A stretch of DNA of 64,000 bases from JAXGYX01 sp040772065 (GCA_040772065.1 JAXGYX010000001.1:1922001-1986000); one strand, 5' to 3'. Positions 8,729-18,074 are shown, numbered from the stretch's first letter. Made by a program: numbers and translations. The notes: generated by a model not told the origin, from the letters alone.

Positions 8729-10807
8729 ATGAAAAATTATCCCGCATCGCAGATTCGGAATGTGGCCATCCTCGGTCACAGCGGATCCGGAAAGACATCA
8801 CTCGCTGAGTCGATTCTTTTTAACTGTGGCACGATTGATCGACTGGGAAAAACCAGTGATGGGACAGCGACATTGGATTTTGATCCTGAGGAACAGCGCC
8901 GTCACATCAGCATCAACACTTCGGTCGCCAGCTGTGTCTATGAGGATGTTATTTTCAACATCATCGACACGCCGGGTGACTTTGACTTTATGGGCGAGGT
9001 TATGCAGGGACTGCGCGTCGCGGACACCGCGGTCGTCAACCTGAGCGCCAGATCCGGTGTGTCCGTGGGCGCGGAGAAATCCGTTCGCTTCATTGAGACA
9101 CAAGGCATCCCTTATGCGTTTTTTGTAAATAAAATGGATGATGAATTTGCCGACTTCACCAAAGTCATGGCGGAAATTCGCACGCTTGTCGGACGCAGCG
9201 CGACCGCGCTCCAAGTGCCGATCCTTGAAAATGGGAAATTCGTCGGTTTCGTCGACGTTGTCGAATTGTGTGGGTATCGTTTCACGGGCAAGGACAAACC
9301 GGAGCGCTGTGACATTCCCGAAGACATTCGCGACAACGTTGTTTTCCTGTATGACGCCATTATCGAACAAGTCGCGGAAACAGACGACGAACTGCTTGAG
9401 AAATATTTCGCAGAGGAGCCGTTGACCACGGCTGAGATTCGTGAGGGCCTGATCAAGGGCATTCGCGGCAATCACATCATTCCGGTTTTTCTGGGATCCT
9501 CCATGGAAAATAAGGGTATTCGTTTCCTAATGGACAATATCCGTTACTATATGCCGCCTTCTTCGGAGCATAAGGCGATCAATGGAATCACCACCGATGG
9601 CGCGCCGATCGAGTTGCTCCCGGATGAGAATGGTCCGTTGGCGGCGGTCGTGTTCAAGACCATCGCGGATCCGTTTGTTGGACGCATCAGCTTGCTGCGC
9701 GTCTATTCAGGCAAACTCAAGAGTGGCTCCACGGTCTATAATTTTGATCGCGAAAAAGAGGAGCGGGTGTCCGGCCTCAGCACCGTGGTCGGAAAGAAAC
9801 ATACAAACTGTGATTATATCGGCCCCGGTGATATCGGCGCGATTACCAAGTTGAATGACACCCAGACCGGTGACACCCTCTCAAACAAAGAGACGCCGAT
9901 CCGTCTGTCGCGCATCGTCTTCCCCGAGCCGGCGCTTTCAATGGCGATTAAGCCGGTCGTCTCAGGCGAGGAGGACAAGATCGTCGCCGGCCTGAACAAA
10001 CTGATGGAAGAAGATCCAACGTTCAAACTCCGCAATGACCAGGAGACAAAAGAGCTTGTCCTTTCCGGCCTTGGTGAGATGCAGCTCGATGTGTTGAAAT
10101 CAAAGCTGAGAAACAAGTACAAGGTTGAAGCGGTGTTGGAGACCGCCAAGGTTCCCTATCGCGAGACCATTCGCAAAAAAGTCAAGGTACAGGGAAAATA
10201 CAAGAAACAATCCGGCGGTCACGGCCAATATGGTGATGTCTGGATCGAATTTGAACCGACAGATTCTCAAGAACTGGTGTTTGAGGAGAATGTTTTTGGC
10301 GGTTCGGTCCCGAGAGCGTATTTCCCCGCGGTCGAAAAAGGCTTGCTTGAAGCGGTGAACGAAGGTGTGTTGGCGAGATTCCCGGTTGTCGGCCTCAAGG
10401 CCACGCTGGTCGATGGATCGTACCACGATGTTGACTCTTCGGAAATGGCGTTTAAGTCCGCTGCCCGTCTGGCGTACCGCAATGGCATACCGACAGCCAA
10501 CCCGATCCTGCTTGAGCCGATCAGCCTGGTGACCATCCATTGTCCCGACGACAACATGGGAGACATCATGGGTGACTTGAGCCAGCGCCGTGGACGCATC
10601 AACGGCATTGAGCATAAAGGCAGTATGAGCGTGATCGAGGCTGAGGTTCCACTTGCGGAAATGGGACGATATGCGACCGATCTGCGCGCCATGACGCAGG
10701 GCAGAGGCTGGTACACAATCGAGTTCGCCCGCTACGAACCGGCCCCACAGCCAATAGCGGATAAGGTCATAGCAAACCGACAAAAAGAATTGGAAGATGC
10801 CAAATAA
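8729..10807 (+). CDS. Elongation factor G-like GTPase (EF-G paralogue)
   Basis: The 692-residue protein shows the EF-G order: G domain, domain II, domain III, a domain IV-like region (VPYRETIRKK and GGHGQYGDVWIEFEP) and domain V. The P-loop is GHSGSGKTS rather than AHIDAGKTT, and switch I is RRHISI rather than RGITI. The G3 motif is DTPGDFDF, so the catalytic His of true translation factors (DTPGH) is missing. NKMD is present. These changes mark the EF-G-like group (often called EF-G2), which differs from housekeeping FusA. It may act on ribosomes without normal GTP hydrolysis coupling, but its role is not settled. I chose ATG 8729 (GGGGGAACGGA upstream) over a frame-compatible start 39 bases earlier. 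It is monocistronic, with a terminator downstream. Confidence 0.9.
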   Translation: MKNYPASQIRNVAILGHSGSGKTSLAESILFNCGTIDRLGKTSDGTATLDFDPEEQRRHISINTSVASCVYEDVIFNIIDTPGDFDFMGEVMQGLRVADTAVVNLSARSGVSVGAEKSVRFIETQGIPYAFFVNKMDDEFADFTKVMAEIRTLVGRSATALQVPILENGKFVGFVDVVELCGYRFTGKDKPERCDIPEDIRDNVVFLYDAIIEQVAETDDELLEKYFAEEPLTTAEIREGLIKGIRGNHIIPVFLGSSMENKGIRFLMDNIRYYMPPSSEHKAINGITTDGAPIELLPDENGPLAAVVFKTIADPFVGRISLLRVYSGKLKSGSTVYNFDREKEERVSGLSTVVGKKHTNCDYIGPGDIGAITKLNDTQTGDTLSNKETPIRLSRIVFPEPALSMAIKPVVSGEEDKIVAGLNKLMEEDPTFKLRNDQETKELVLSGLGEMQLDVLKSKLRNKYKVEAVLETAKVPYRETIRKKVKVQGKYKKQSGGHGQYGDVWIEFEPTDSQELVFEENVFGGSVPRAYFPAVEKGLLEAVNEGVLARFPVVGLKATLVDGSYHDVDSSEMAFKSAARLAYRNGIPTANPILLEPISLVTIHCPDDNMGDIMGDLSQRRGRINGIEHKGSMSVIEAEVPLAEMGRYATDLRAMTQGRGWYTIEFARYEPAPQPIADKVIANRQKELEDAK

Positions 10808-10840
10808 TTTAATTCATTAAGGATTGATTGAATTCAAACA

Positions 10841-10932
10841 CGACATGCACCCCAAATCGCGCCACTTTCTTCTTGCTTTGAAATTTCGGGCATAAAGAGA
10901 GTGAGGCGAATGGAAGGTGCATGTTGTTTTTT
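10841..10932 (+). terminator. Long structured terminator-like hairpin after the EF-G-like gene
   Basis: CGACATGCACC (10841-10851) pairs with GGTGCATGTTG (10916-10926; one G-T pair), an 11-bp stem followed directly by six T. The 64-base loop can itself fold, since CACTTTCTT near 10863 partly pairs with AAAGAGAGTG near 10893. It probably terminates the EF-G-like transcript. The large folded loop is unusual and might be an attenuator for the next gene. Confidence 0.65.
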
Positions 10933-11023
10933 GAAATGAATGATGATTGTCCGAGGCTCGCCGTCATAATCTTTGGTGATGGCGCGAATGGCGTGGAGAT
11001 CGCCGCGGACCGGAGGAGATATG

Positions 11024-11905
11024 ATGACAGACCAGCAAGCGGTGGGAACACTCCATGAACGGATACTGATGGGAGGAGCTGATCTTCATATGCACTCAAC
11101 CATTTCGGACGGCACTTCGCCGCCCGACCGGTTGGCGGACGAAGTGTGCGCGGCCGGCCTGGTGACTGTCTCATTGACCGATCACGATAGTCTGGCAGGC
11201 ACTTCAATTATGAACCAACGGCTGCGAGAACTGTCCGTGAACGGCGTCAAAACGCCCCTCCTGATTCCCGGCATTGAGCTGAGCGTCGAAGGTTATCAAA
11301 GAGAACTACATCTTTTGGCGTATTATCCCTATGCTGAGGAGACCAAATTGCAGCCTTATATCGACCGACAATTGAAGAGTCGCCGGCGGCGAAACGCACA
11401 GTTATGTGCGAAGTTGGGGCACCTGGGATACGAAATCACCCCGGCCGAGCTAAGGATGGAAGCGAAAGATGGAAATGCCGGCCGCCCGCACGCGGCTCGG
11501 ATTCTCGTGCGCAAAGGATATTTCACCTCCGTTCAGCAGGCCTTTGATCAATTGCTGGCGGATGATCAGGCGGGCTACGTCCCGAGGCATAATCCGTCGT
11601 TGATGGAGGCGCTCGAAGAAATCAAGCGCACCGGCGGAGTATCGGTGCTGGCGCATCCCGCAAACTACGGCTGGCTGCGTTGTCCGGACACACTTTTGTG
11701 GAGGCTAAGTGAAATGAAAGAACAAGGTCTCGCCGGTGTCGAGACCATTCATGGCGAAACAAGTCTGAAAGACAGCGCCATCATCGCAGAAGCCGCGGAC
11801 AAGCTGGGCTTGCTGAAGACAGTTGGCAGCGATTACCATGGCGAGAATAAAATCAATGTGCGGCTGCTCAATGGAACACAGGATTTTTCCCGCTATTTGG
11901 GTTAG
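11024..11905 (+). CDS. PHP-domain phosphoesterase (RNase AM / YciV-like)
   Basis: The 293-residue metal-dependent phosphoesterase carries the expected ligands in order: DLHMHS (HxH) near the N terminus, the DHDS loop, PGIELS, HLLAYYP, LAHPANYG and GSDYHG at the C terminus. Relatives act on 3',5'-bisphosphonucleotides or trim RNA 5' ends (RNase AM). GGAGG (11012-11016) lies 7 bases before ATG 11024; ATG 11021 is only 4 bases away and less likely. The gene stands alone, convergent with the glycosyltransferase. The substrate cannot be read from the sequence. Confidence 0.88.
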   Translation: MTDQQAVGTLHERILMGGADLHMHSTISDGTSPPDRLADEVCAAGLVTVSLTDHDSLAGTSIMNQRLRELSVNGVKTPLLIPGIELSVEGYQRELHLLAYYPYAEETKLQPYIDRQLKSRRRRNAQLCAKLGHLGYEITPAELRMEAKDGNAGRPHAARILVRKGYFTSVQQAFDQLLADDQAGYVPRHNPSLMEALEEIKRTGGVSVLAHPANYGWLRCPDTLLWRLSEMKEQGLAGVETIHGETSLKDSAIIAEAADKLGLLKTVGSDYHGENKINVRLLNGTQDFSRYLG

Positions 11906-11926
11906 GACCAAACATTAACGGCATAT

Positions 11927-12922
11927 TCAGCGCTCGGATTGTTCAACATCCATCCTTGTCGCGGGCTCATCCCGCTCGTCACTTTGCCCGCTTGAGTTTT
12001 CACTCGACTCGAACACGTCCGAGACAATATAGCGCGGGCGGTCTTTCACCTCATTATAAATACGCGCGATATAAGAGCCGATGAGGCCCAGGCTGATCAT
12101 TATGCAGCCGCCGATCAAAAGATTGAGCAAGATCACAGTTGTGAAGCCCGATGCGGCTCGCCTCAGGATGTAATTCAGCAAGGTCTGAATGGCCAATATG
12201 ATCGACGCGAAGATAAAGATGATGCCCATGAAGGTGATGATTTGCAGCGGTTTTGATGAAAACGAGGTGACGGCGTTTGAACTGAGACGGATCAAATTCC
12301 TTAGCCGCCATTTGCTTTCGCCCGCCGTCCGTTCGGCAACCACGAACTTTAACTCGGTGCGTCTGAATCCCAACCAGGCGGACAGTCCACGGAAAAATGT
12401 GGTTTTCTCATTTAAATCCTTCCACGCGTCCACAACTTTGCGATCCAAAAGTTTAAAATCGGACGCGTTTTGTAGATCATAGTCGGTGAGCCAATGGAAT
12501 AATTTGTAAAATCGATTGGCCGCCCATCTCGAAAACGCACTTTCTTTTTGACGTTTTTCTTTTACACAATCAACGACCTCATACCCCTCGTCGCGCCACA
12601 ATCGGACCATCTCGGGAATGTAGGAAGGAGGGTGCTGCAAGTCCCCATCCATCAGGATCGCGCAGTCACCTGTGACAAAGTCCAATCCGGCGCAAGTGGC
12701 GGCTTCTTTGCCAAAATTTCGTGAGAAATTGATGACTTTTAGATTGGGATAGTGCCGGGTGGCGCGGACCAGCAGCTCAAGCGTGCGGTCCTTGGAGCCG
12801 TCATTGATCAATATCAATTCAAAATCACAGTCCATGGAGAGCATGACACGCATGACTTCTTTTAGTGTATAAGGAATTTGTTTTTCTTCATTATAAAATG
12901 GGATGATTACAGATAATTTCAT
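11927..12922 (-). CDS. Membrane-anchored family 2 glycosyltransferase (DPM1/GtrB-like)
   Basis: The 331-residue protein starts with the GT-A fold (LSVIIPFYNEE), followed by NDGSKDRT and the metal-binding DGDLQHPP (about residue 93). The RTAGESKW acceptor-region motif is near 205. Two C-terminal transmembrane helices (about 230-255 and 262-290) follow, then a hydrophilic tail rich in Ser/Glu/Asp. This is the architecture of polyisoprenyl-phosphate glycosyltransferases, which place a sugar on undecaprenyl phosphate at the inner membrane face. ATG 12922 follows AAGGTGG by 5 bases; the GTG at 12931 lies inside that ribosome site and is rejected. It is divergent from the lipid operon and could modify envelope polymers. 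Confidence 0.9.
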   Translation of the reverse strand: MKLSVIIPFYNEEKQIPYTLKEVMRVMLSMDCDFELILINDGSKDRTLELLVRATRHYPNLKVINFSRNFGKEAATCAGLDFVTGDCAILMDGDLQHPPSYIPEMVRLWRDEGYEVVDCVKEKRQKESAFSRWAANRFYKLFHWLTDYDLQNASDFKLLDRKVVDAWKDLNEKTTFFRGLSAWLGFRRTELKFVVAERTAGESKWRLRNLIRLSSNAVTSFSSKPLQIITFMGIIFIFASIILAIQTLLNYILRRAASGFTTVILLNLLIGGCIMISLGLIGSYIARIYNEVKDRPRYIVSDVFESSENSSGQSDERDEPATRMDVEQSER

Positions 12923-13281
12923 GAAATCCACCTTGACGAAATACAGAGCGTCAGCAGCCGAGCTTCATTGTTAACAACATTATAATCATACCGCAATCTC
13001 AAAAAATTCGCTTTCTTCTGAAGCGTCAATTGCCGGATCGGGTTATTACTTTGGAGAATCAGTATACAATATACAAGTGACTTTGCGAGCGATAGAGTCT
13101 CCCAACCGGGAAGCTGCCCGTGGGCGCGGGGTGATCTGTTAAAATTCTTGGTAACTAGTGATTCCAAGATCATGGATGTGTCGAAAGAAATCGAGGCGAG
13201 GCGGGCGGAAGAAGAGTCCCGCAAGGGCGTTTAATTGGGATTGCCGGTGAAAACCGCCAACACTGAAATGAGAGGTGACCT
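12923..13281. other. Divergent intergenic region upstream of the lipid operon
   Basis: About 360 bases lie between the glycosyltransferase and the first lipid-operon gene. The region must hold two divergent promoters. AT-rich sequence around 13055-13076 (TATACAATATAC) is the best -10-like stretch for the operon. A 20-codon frame (13172-13234) and its open upstream extension contain a charged peptide but have no ribosome site; it may be a gene remnant. No other feature is recognised. Confidence 0.4.
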
Positions 13282-13884
13282 ATGGCAGCACCCTGCTCCA
13301 CAATCACACGCATGATCTTATCCTTATTCCCGGTCATTTTGACGGGGATCACTGTCATGCTCTTCGTCAAGCTTCCTATATTGGATCGTTTAAAGCGCCC
13401 CATGGACCGTGGCCTGATCCTGAGAGATGGAAAACGCCTATTTGGAGATCATAAGACTTGGAAGGGTTTTCTGGCATATCCATTCTTCGCGGCCATCTGG
13501 ACGATCCTTCTTGGCTTTCTGGCCGCCGGCCTGCCTCGTGTGGAGGCTATGAATTATCTTTATGTCCGGCACGAGAACCGGCCGCTCTACAATCTATGCG
13601 TTGGCTTGCTGCTCGGCTTCGCTTACGCGCTCTTCGAATTGCCCAACAGTTTCATCAAACGCCGCCTCGCCATCGACGAGGGCAAGATGGCGACCGGCCC
13701 GCTGCGTCCCCTTTTTATCTTTATCGATCAAGCTGACTCGGTCATCGGCTGCGTCCTTGTCCTGGCTCTCGTATACCCGATGTCACCGACTTTCATCCTG
13801 GCTTATATCCTGCTTGGCGCGGGACTGCACATCTTGCTAAACTACCTCTTGGCACTTGTGGGCCTGCGCAAGGAGCGACGCTGA
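13282..13884 (+). CDS. CDP-archaeol synthase-like CTP transferase (CarS family)
   Basis: This 200-residue membrane protein has four to five hydrophobic segments. The cytosolic motif RDGKRLFGDHKTWKGF (about 47-62) and the later FIKRRLAIDEG...FIDQADSVIG (about 124-156) match the CarS family, whose archaeal members convert a phosphorylated ether lipid plus CTP to CDP-archaeol. The usual GDLL before the second motif reads FELP here. It is the first gene of a seven-gene operon, 18 bases before the first dikinase, with GAGAGGTGA ahead of the ATG. In context it should activate a phosphorylated lipid as a CDP derivative for the downstream serine-transferase-like enzyme. The lipid backbone is unknown; ordinary CdsA would be a more distant relative. 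Confidence 0.82.
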   Translation: MAAPCSTITRMILSLFPVILTGITVMLFVKLPILDRLKRPMDRGLILRDGKRLFGDHKTWKGFLAYPFFAAIWTILLGFLAAGLPRVEAMNYLYVRHENRPLYNLCVGLLLGFAYALFELPNSFIKRRLAIDEGKMATGPLRPLFIFIDQADSVIGCVLVLALVYPMSPTFILAYILLGAGLHILLNYLLALVGLRKERR

Positions 13885-13902
13885 TCAGAAAGGCACCGGC
13901 TT

Positions 13903-16518
13903 ATGATACATCTCCTTAATTCATATAATACGCAGGCTCCCATGGAGCATAAAGACTACCTGGGAAAAAAAGCGATATCGCTTTATCGCCTCCTCTCGGC
14001 GGGGCTGAATGTACCTTCGGGCATTGTCCTGGATAATCGTATCTTCATGGCGGAGCTGGAGGCGGGCTGCCTGGCCACGGCGATCGACCGCGAGCTGGAT
14101 AGACTGAATGAACAGACGATTCCGGCTGTCGCCGGCGCGATCGAACGACTCTGGTCTGATTATCATCTGTCTTCCGATGTGGTCGCTGAACTTTCCCCGG
14201 CGCTGGACCCGGGTAAGTCCTACGCGGTGCGCAGCAGCGCGTCTTTGGAAGATCTGGACGAGGCGAGCTTCGCGGGTCAGTACGACAGTGTGCTGCGACT
14301 TTCAGGTGTCACCGCCATCAGTGAAGGTATCAAGCTTTGCTACCGTTCCCTGTATAGTGAGCGCAGTCTTTCTTATTTATATGCTAAACAAGGCAAAGTT
14401 TCGGCGACAGATCTCAAGATGGCGATTATCGTTCAAGAGATGGTCGACGCCAAGGCCGGCGGCGTCCTCTTCACCGCGCATCCTCTATTGGGTCTCGATC
14501 GCGAAATGTTGGTTGAGCTCACCTCCGGAACAGGCGAGGCACTTGTCGGAGGTCAGGTCAAACCGGTCTCTTGTGCGCTGCCTTGGTTTGGCGCACCGCC
14601 GGCGGAGGCGCTGGAGCAGGTCGCGACACTTGGGCTGGACGATCGCGCGCTGCTTGATTTGCGCGCACAGGCGCTGGAAGCGGCGAAGACTTTCGGGTTT
14701 CCGCTCGATATAGAATTCGCGATTGATCAGACAGGGAGTGTCCATCTGCTTCAGGCCCGCGCGATTACGAGTATGCGCTATGACGGCATAGAGGGTCTCT
14801 GGACCACCGCCGATTTCAAGGACGGGGGCGTCAGCGCTCAAGTCTGCAGGCGCTATATGTGGAGCCTCTATGAATTTGCCTGGGAACATAGCTTGAAGCA
14901 GTTTCTGGTCGATGGAAAACTGTTGTCACCGGCCCCGAACGAGGATTACTCACGTATGTTCTTCGGTCGTCCTTACTGGAACCTCAACATCGCAAAACAG
15001 GCGATGAGGAAAGTGCCCGGTTACAAGGAGCGCAATTTCGACGCCGACTATGGAATCACTGGCCAATATGATGGTGACGGAGAGACGACACCGATCAATT
15101 TGAAGACGATTTTACGCTTTTTACCGACCGCGCTTGCCCAGCGTAAACTCCTGAAAGAGCGCGAGGCTAACGCCCGGCATATTCAAACTGAGCTATTGAC
15201 CACGGTCGAAAGGTACCACGAACGACTCGATAAGCTAAGCGTCAATTCTGATCTCAAAGAGCTCGCCGACCTCTGGCTGACGATTCATTACGAAGGCTAC
15301 CCTTTGATTGAGGGCAGCTACTTCCATCAGATTTTCCTCAACACGATCCATCAGACGCTCATCCGGGACACGCTGCTGAAACAGATGGACGAAAGCGACT
15401 ATCTCGCGTTGTTGGGTGGACTGGAGGAAGTGTCTCACCTTCTCCCGTTCTATGATCTTTGGCGGATCAGTCGTAAGATTCGCCAAGACGCCACCCTCCT
15501 TGAGAGCTGTCAGGCGGCGTCAGTTGAGGAGCTAGCTGCCCTGTTGATGAAAAATTCCGAACAGGCTGAGATTGTCGCGGATTTCAAAGCGTGGTTCACC
15601 ACTTATGGCTATCACTCAGCGAAAGAGCTGGATATCAGCGAACCCAATTACAGTGAGGCGCCCGAGCTGATTTTGTCCCAATTGCAAACCATGTTAAGCT
15701 GGGGCGACAAGTTGGGTCCGGAGGCTGATCGCGAAACCGCGCGCGCCGCCTACGACAAAGTTTATGAGAGGCTGGTTCGCCAACTTGGCCCGAGGAAGGC
15801 AAGGCGACTCGGAAGGAAGGTGAATCGCATGCGCGGCCTCCTGTGGTGGAGGGAGGAGTTTCGTGATCTATCGACTCGCTATTACGATCTCATCCGCCGC
15901 GCCGCCTTGCTACTCGCCAAGGAATTTTGCAGAATGGGTCTGTTGGCCGATGAGGACGAGATCTGGCAACTGAAGATTGAGGAGATCAGATCCGTCCTCC
16001 GAGGTGAGATGAGCCATCAGGAATTACACGAGACAATCCGCCGTGCGGATCTTTATTACCATGCGTACAGGCATTTTATGAGCGCGAACGAGCTGCCAAA
16101 CGACACGACCGCCGGCTTGGCCAACGACAGCAAGCCGGGCGACTCGGATTTAGTTGACAAGGCGATAATCAAAGGTATTTCGGCGGGCGGTGGTCTGGCT
16201 CGGGGACCGGCCCGAGTGATCCGCTCGCTGGCCGAGATCGACCATATCCAAACCGGTGACATTCTTGTCACCCGCTTCACGGATACGGGGTGGACGGTGA
16301 AATTCGCTGTGCTGGCAGGTATTGTGACCGAGTATGGCGGCGTCCTAAGCCATGCCGCCATCGTCTCGCGTGAATACGGAATTCCCTGCGTTGTCGGTGC
16401 GACCGGAGCCATGGAGCAAGTCGCAGACGGAGCCGAAATTGTGCTGGACGCGGGCAGCGGCCGTGTCTGGCTGGCGGAGGACCGGGAAGAAGGGAAACAC
16501 ATGGGAGGAGGCGACTGA
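13903..16518 (+). CDS. Rifampin-phosphotransferase-like dikinase 1 (PEP-synthase fold, no PEP barrel)
   Basis: The 871-residue protein opens with a PPDK-type ATP-grasp domain (about 1-300: GKKAISLYRLLSAGL, YAVRSSASLEDL, ASFAGQYDS, IVQEM, LLQARAI). A large central region (about 300-760) has no resemblance I recognise. The C-terminal swivelling histidine domain contains GGVLSHAAIVSREYGIPCVVG, with the phosphorylatable His at about 817. The PEP/pyruvate TIM barrel that completes true PEP synthase is absent, and length and layout match rifampin phosphotransferases (about 867 residues). Such enzymes split ATP into AMP and phosphate and pass the beta-phosphate through His to an acceptor bound in the middle domain. 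In a lipid operon the acceptor may be a lipid alcohol (inference). Its TGA shares one base with the next start. Confidence 0.85.
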   Translation: MIHLLNSYNTQAPMEHKDYLGKKAISLYRLLSAGLNVPSGIVLDNRIFMAELEAGCLATAIDRELDRLNEQTIPAVAGAIERLWSDYHLSSDVVAELSPALDPGKSYAVRSSASLEDLDEASFAGQYDSVLRLSGVTAISEGIKLCYRSLYSERSLSYLYAKQGKVSATDLKMAIIVQEMVDAKAGGVLFTAHPLLGLDREMLVELTSGTGEALVGGQVKPVSCALPWFGAPPAEALEQVATLGLDDRALLDLRAQALEAAKTFGFPLDIEFAIDQTGSVHLLQARAITSMRYDGIEGLWTTADFKDGGVSAQVCRRYMWSLYEFAWEHSLKQFLVDGKLLSPAPNEDYSRMFFGRPYWNLNIAKQAMRKVPGYKERNFDADYGITGQYDGDGETTPINLKTILRFLPTALAQRKLLKEREANARHIQTELLTTVERYHERLDKLSVNSDLKELADLWLTIHYEGYPLIEGSYFHQIFLNTIHQTLIRDTLLKQMDESDYLALLGGLEEVSHLLPFYDLWRISRKIRQDATLLESCQAASVEELAALLMKNSEQAEIVADFKAWFTTYGYHSAKELDISEPNYSEAPELILSQLQTMLSWGDKLGPEADRETARAAYDKVYERLVRQLGPRKARRLGRKVNRMRGLLWWREEFRDLSTRYYDLIRRAALLLAKEFCRMGLLADEDEIWQLKIEEIRSVLRGEMSHQELHETIRRADLYYHAYRHFMSANELPNDTTAGLANDSKPGDSDLVDKAIIKGISAGGGLARGPARVIRSLAEIDHIQTGDILVTRFTDTGWTVKFAVLAGIVTEYGGVLSHAAIVSREYGIPCVVGATGAMEQVADGAEIVLDAGSGRVWLAEDREEGKHMGGGD

Positions 16519-17120
16519 TGATTCTAGGTTATTACAACAAGTCCGTCTGGCTGACGCTTGCCGGCACTGTTATCGCCGTCGGGGGCATCCTCGCCTCGGC
16601 GCGGGGGTGGATCAAGTGGGCGATCGCCGCCCTCATCGTGGTGGGCATCATTGATTTATTTGACGGTGTCGTCGCCAGACGGATCAAACGTACGGCGGAC
16701 GAACAGACCTTTGGTGTGCAGCTGGACTCACTGGCGGATCTGCCGGCATTCGTCGCCTTGCCGATCTCGCTCGGCATTGCCCTTGGTCTGAACACGTGGT
16801 GGGCTTGGCCGCTCTACAGCTTTTACACCATCGCCGCGATCCAACGGCTCGGCTATTTCAACGTCACCGCCGACCCGGAGAATAGAGGTAGCCATTATCG
16901 AGGTTTGCCCGTCACCTATGCCGCTTTAATATTGAGTTGGGCCTGGCTCTTCTTGAGCTTCGTGCTTCCACAGCACATCATAGTCGGGATGGCCATCGTT
17001 TATCTCTTAACGGGCGTCGGCTTCGTTCTCGATCTGCCGGTCCGTAAGCCGAGTGGCGCCGCTTACGTTGTCTTCATTGTCTTGGCGTTGCTAACCGGCA
17101 TTGCGCTCTATTTTATCTGA
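16518..17120 (+). CDS. CDP-alcohol phosphatidyltransferase, phosphatidylserine synthase-like
   Basis: The 200-residue integral membrane protein contains the CDP-alcohol phosphotransferase signature spread over DLFDGVVARR...GVQLDSLADLPAF (about 49-81), with all the metal-binding Asp residues present. The later segments RLGYFNV (about 110-116) and YRGLPVTYAAL match the PssA subgroup, which joins CDP-lipid to serine, rather than PgsA. The ATG overlaps the stop of dikinase 1 (TGATG), implying translational coupling. A phosphatidylserine-decarboxylase gene follows directly, consistent with a CDP-lipid to lipid-phosphoserine to lipid-phosphoethanolamine sequence. Because the CDP-lipid probably comes from the CarS-like enzyme, the lipid need not be diacylglycerol. 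Confidence 0.85.
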   Translation: MILGYYNKSVWLTLAGTVIAVGGILASARGWIKWAIAALIVVGIIDLFDGVVARRIKRTADEQTFGVQLDSLADLPAFVALPISLGIALGLNTWWAWPLYSFYTIAAIQRLGYFNVTADPENRGSHYRGLPVTYAALILSWAWLFLSFVLPQHIIVGMAIVYLLTGVGFVLDLPVRKPSGAAYVVFIVLALLTGIALYFI

Positions 17121-17168
17121 CATTCTATAATAAGAAATATCAAGAGATATTTCGACAAGGAAGAGAAG

Positions 17169-18074
17169 ATGGTAAGGAAGATGGAACAGATAATCAGACA
17201 GGCGATCGACCGCGAGAGCGGCGCTGTCATTCAGGAATCAGTCTATGGCGACCGCCAACTGCGCCTGCTCTACACGACGCCCTGGGGCGGCCTGTTGCGG
17301 ACCGCTTATGTCACGAGGCCAATGTTTAGCGCACGATACGGCAAACGGATGCGTCGACCCTCCTCAATCCGTCTCATCCCTGACTTCATTGCCAAGAACA
17401 AGATCGACACGGCTGACTACAAGGATCGGGCGTGGACGTCATTCACTGACTTTTTTATCCGCGAGCCCAAGGCGGCCAAACGACCGTGGCCGAATGACTC
17501 CGCCCGGTTGGGCAGCCCGGCCGACGCAAGGCTTAGCGTGTACAAGATAGCAGATGACTCTCTTCTGTGGATCAAAGGCTTTTCCTATACCGTGGAGCAG
17601 CTGCTTGGAGAAAGGGAGGACGGCTTCGCGGGTGGCCTGGCTCTTGTTTTTCGTCTAACGGTGGCCGACATCCACCGCTACTACTATCCGGATAATTGTC
17701 TGATACAAAGACCCGTGAAGCGCATCCCCGGCAGGCTGCATACAGTTGGCCCCCATAGCGATGGACGCGTTCCCGTCCTCCGCGAGAACAGCCGAGTCGT
17801 GAATTATTTACGGACGGAGCAATTCGGATTGGTCGCTATGCTTGAGGTCGGCGCGCTCACCATCGGCAGCATTGTGAACCATCCGCGGGAAAAGGCCCAA
17901 CGGGGCGCTGAAAAAGGTTGGTTTGAACCGGGCGGCTCAACTATCGTATTATTATTTGAACCGGGTCGCATCCTTGTGGATCGTGATATTCTGGATTGGT
18001 GTCAGGCGGGCTATGAGGTTCGTGTACTGATCGGCGAAGGCATCGCCACTAGGGTCGAGGCAACAAATGTTTAA
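17169..18074 (+). CDS. psd: Phosphatidylserine decarboxylase-type pyruvoyl enzyme
   Basis: The 301-residue protein belongs to the pyruvoyl-dependent decarboxylases that turn a phosphoserine lipid into a phosphoethanolamine lipid. The self-cleavage motif is GGST (residues 255-258) within EPGGSTIVLLF; Ser257 should become the pyruvoyl group. The processing residues are also visible: Asp in SPADARLS and His in VADIHRYYYP. An N-terminal region of about 90 residues with SLTDFF-like WTSFTDFFIRE resembles the clostridial/chlamydial type II form. ATG 17169 is preceded by AAGGAAGAG. The gene ends inside the start of the UbiA gene (8-base overlap). It could equally act on an archaetidylserine-like or ceramide-phosphoserine-like substrate. 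Confidence 0.9.
   Translation: MVRKMEQIIRQAIDRESGAVIQESVYGDRQLRLLYTTPWGGLLRTAYVTRPMFSARYGKRMRRPSSIRLIPDFIAKNKIDTADYKDRAWTSFTDFFIREPKAAKRPWPNDSARLGSPADARLSVYKIADDSLLWIKGFSYTVEQLLGEREDGFAGGLALVFRLTVADIHRYYYPDNCLIQRPVKRIPGRLHTVGPHSDGRVPVLRENSRVVNYLRTEQFGLVAMLEVGALTIGSIVNHPREKAQRGAEKGWFEPGGSTIVLLFEPGRILVDRDILDWCQAGYEVRVLIGEGIATRVEATNV

Noticed and set aside
13172..13234. 20-codon frame upstream of the lipid operon
   Set aside because: No ribosome site and no recognisable relative; might be a remnant, but cannot be supported as a gene.
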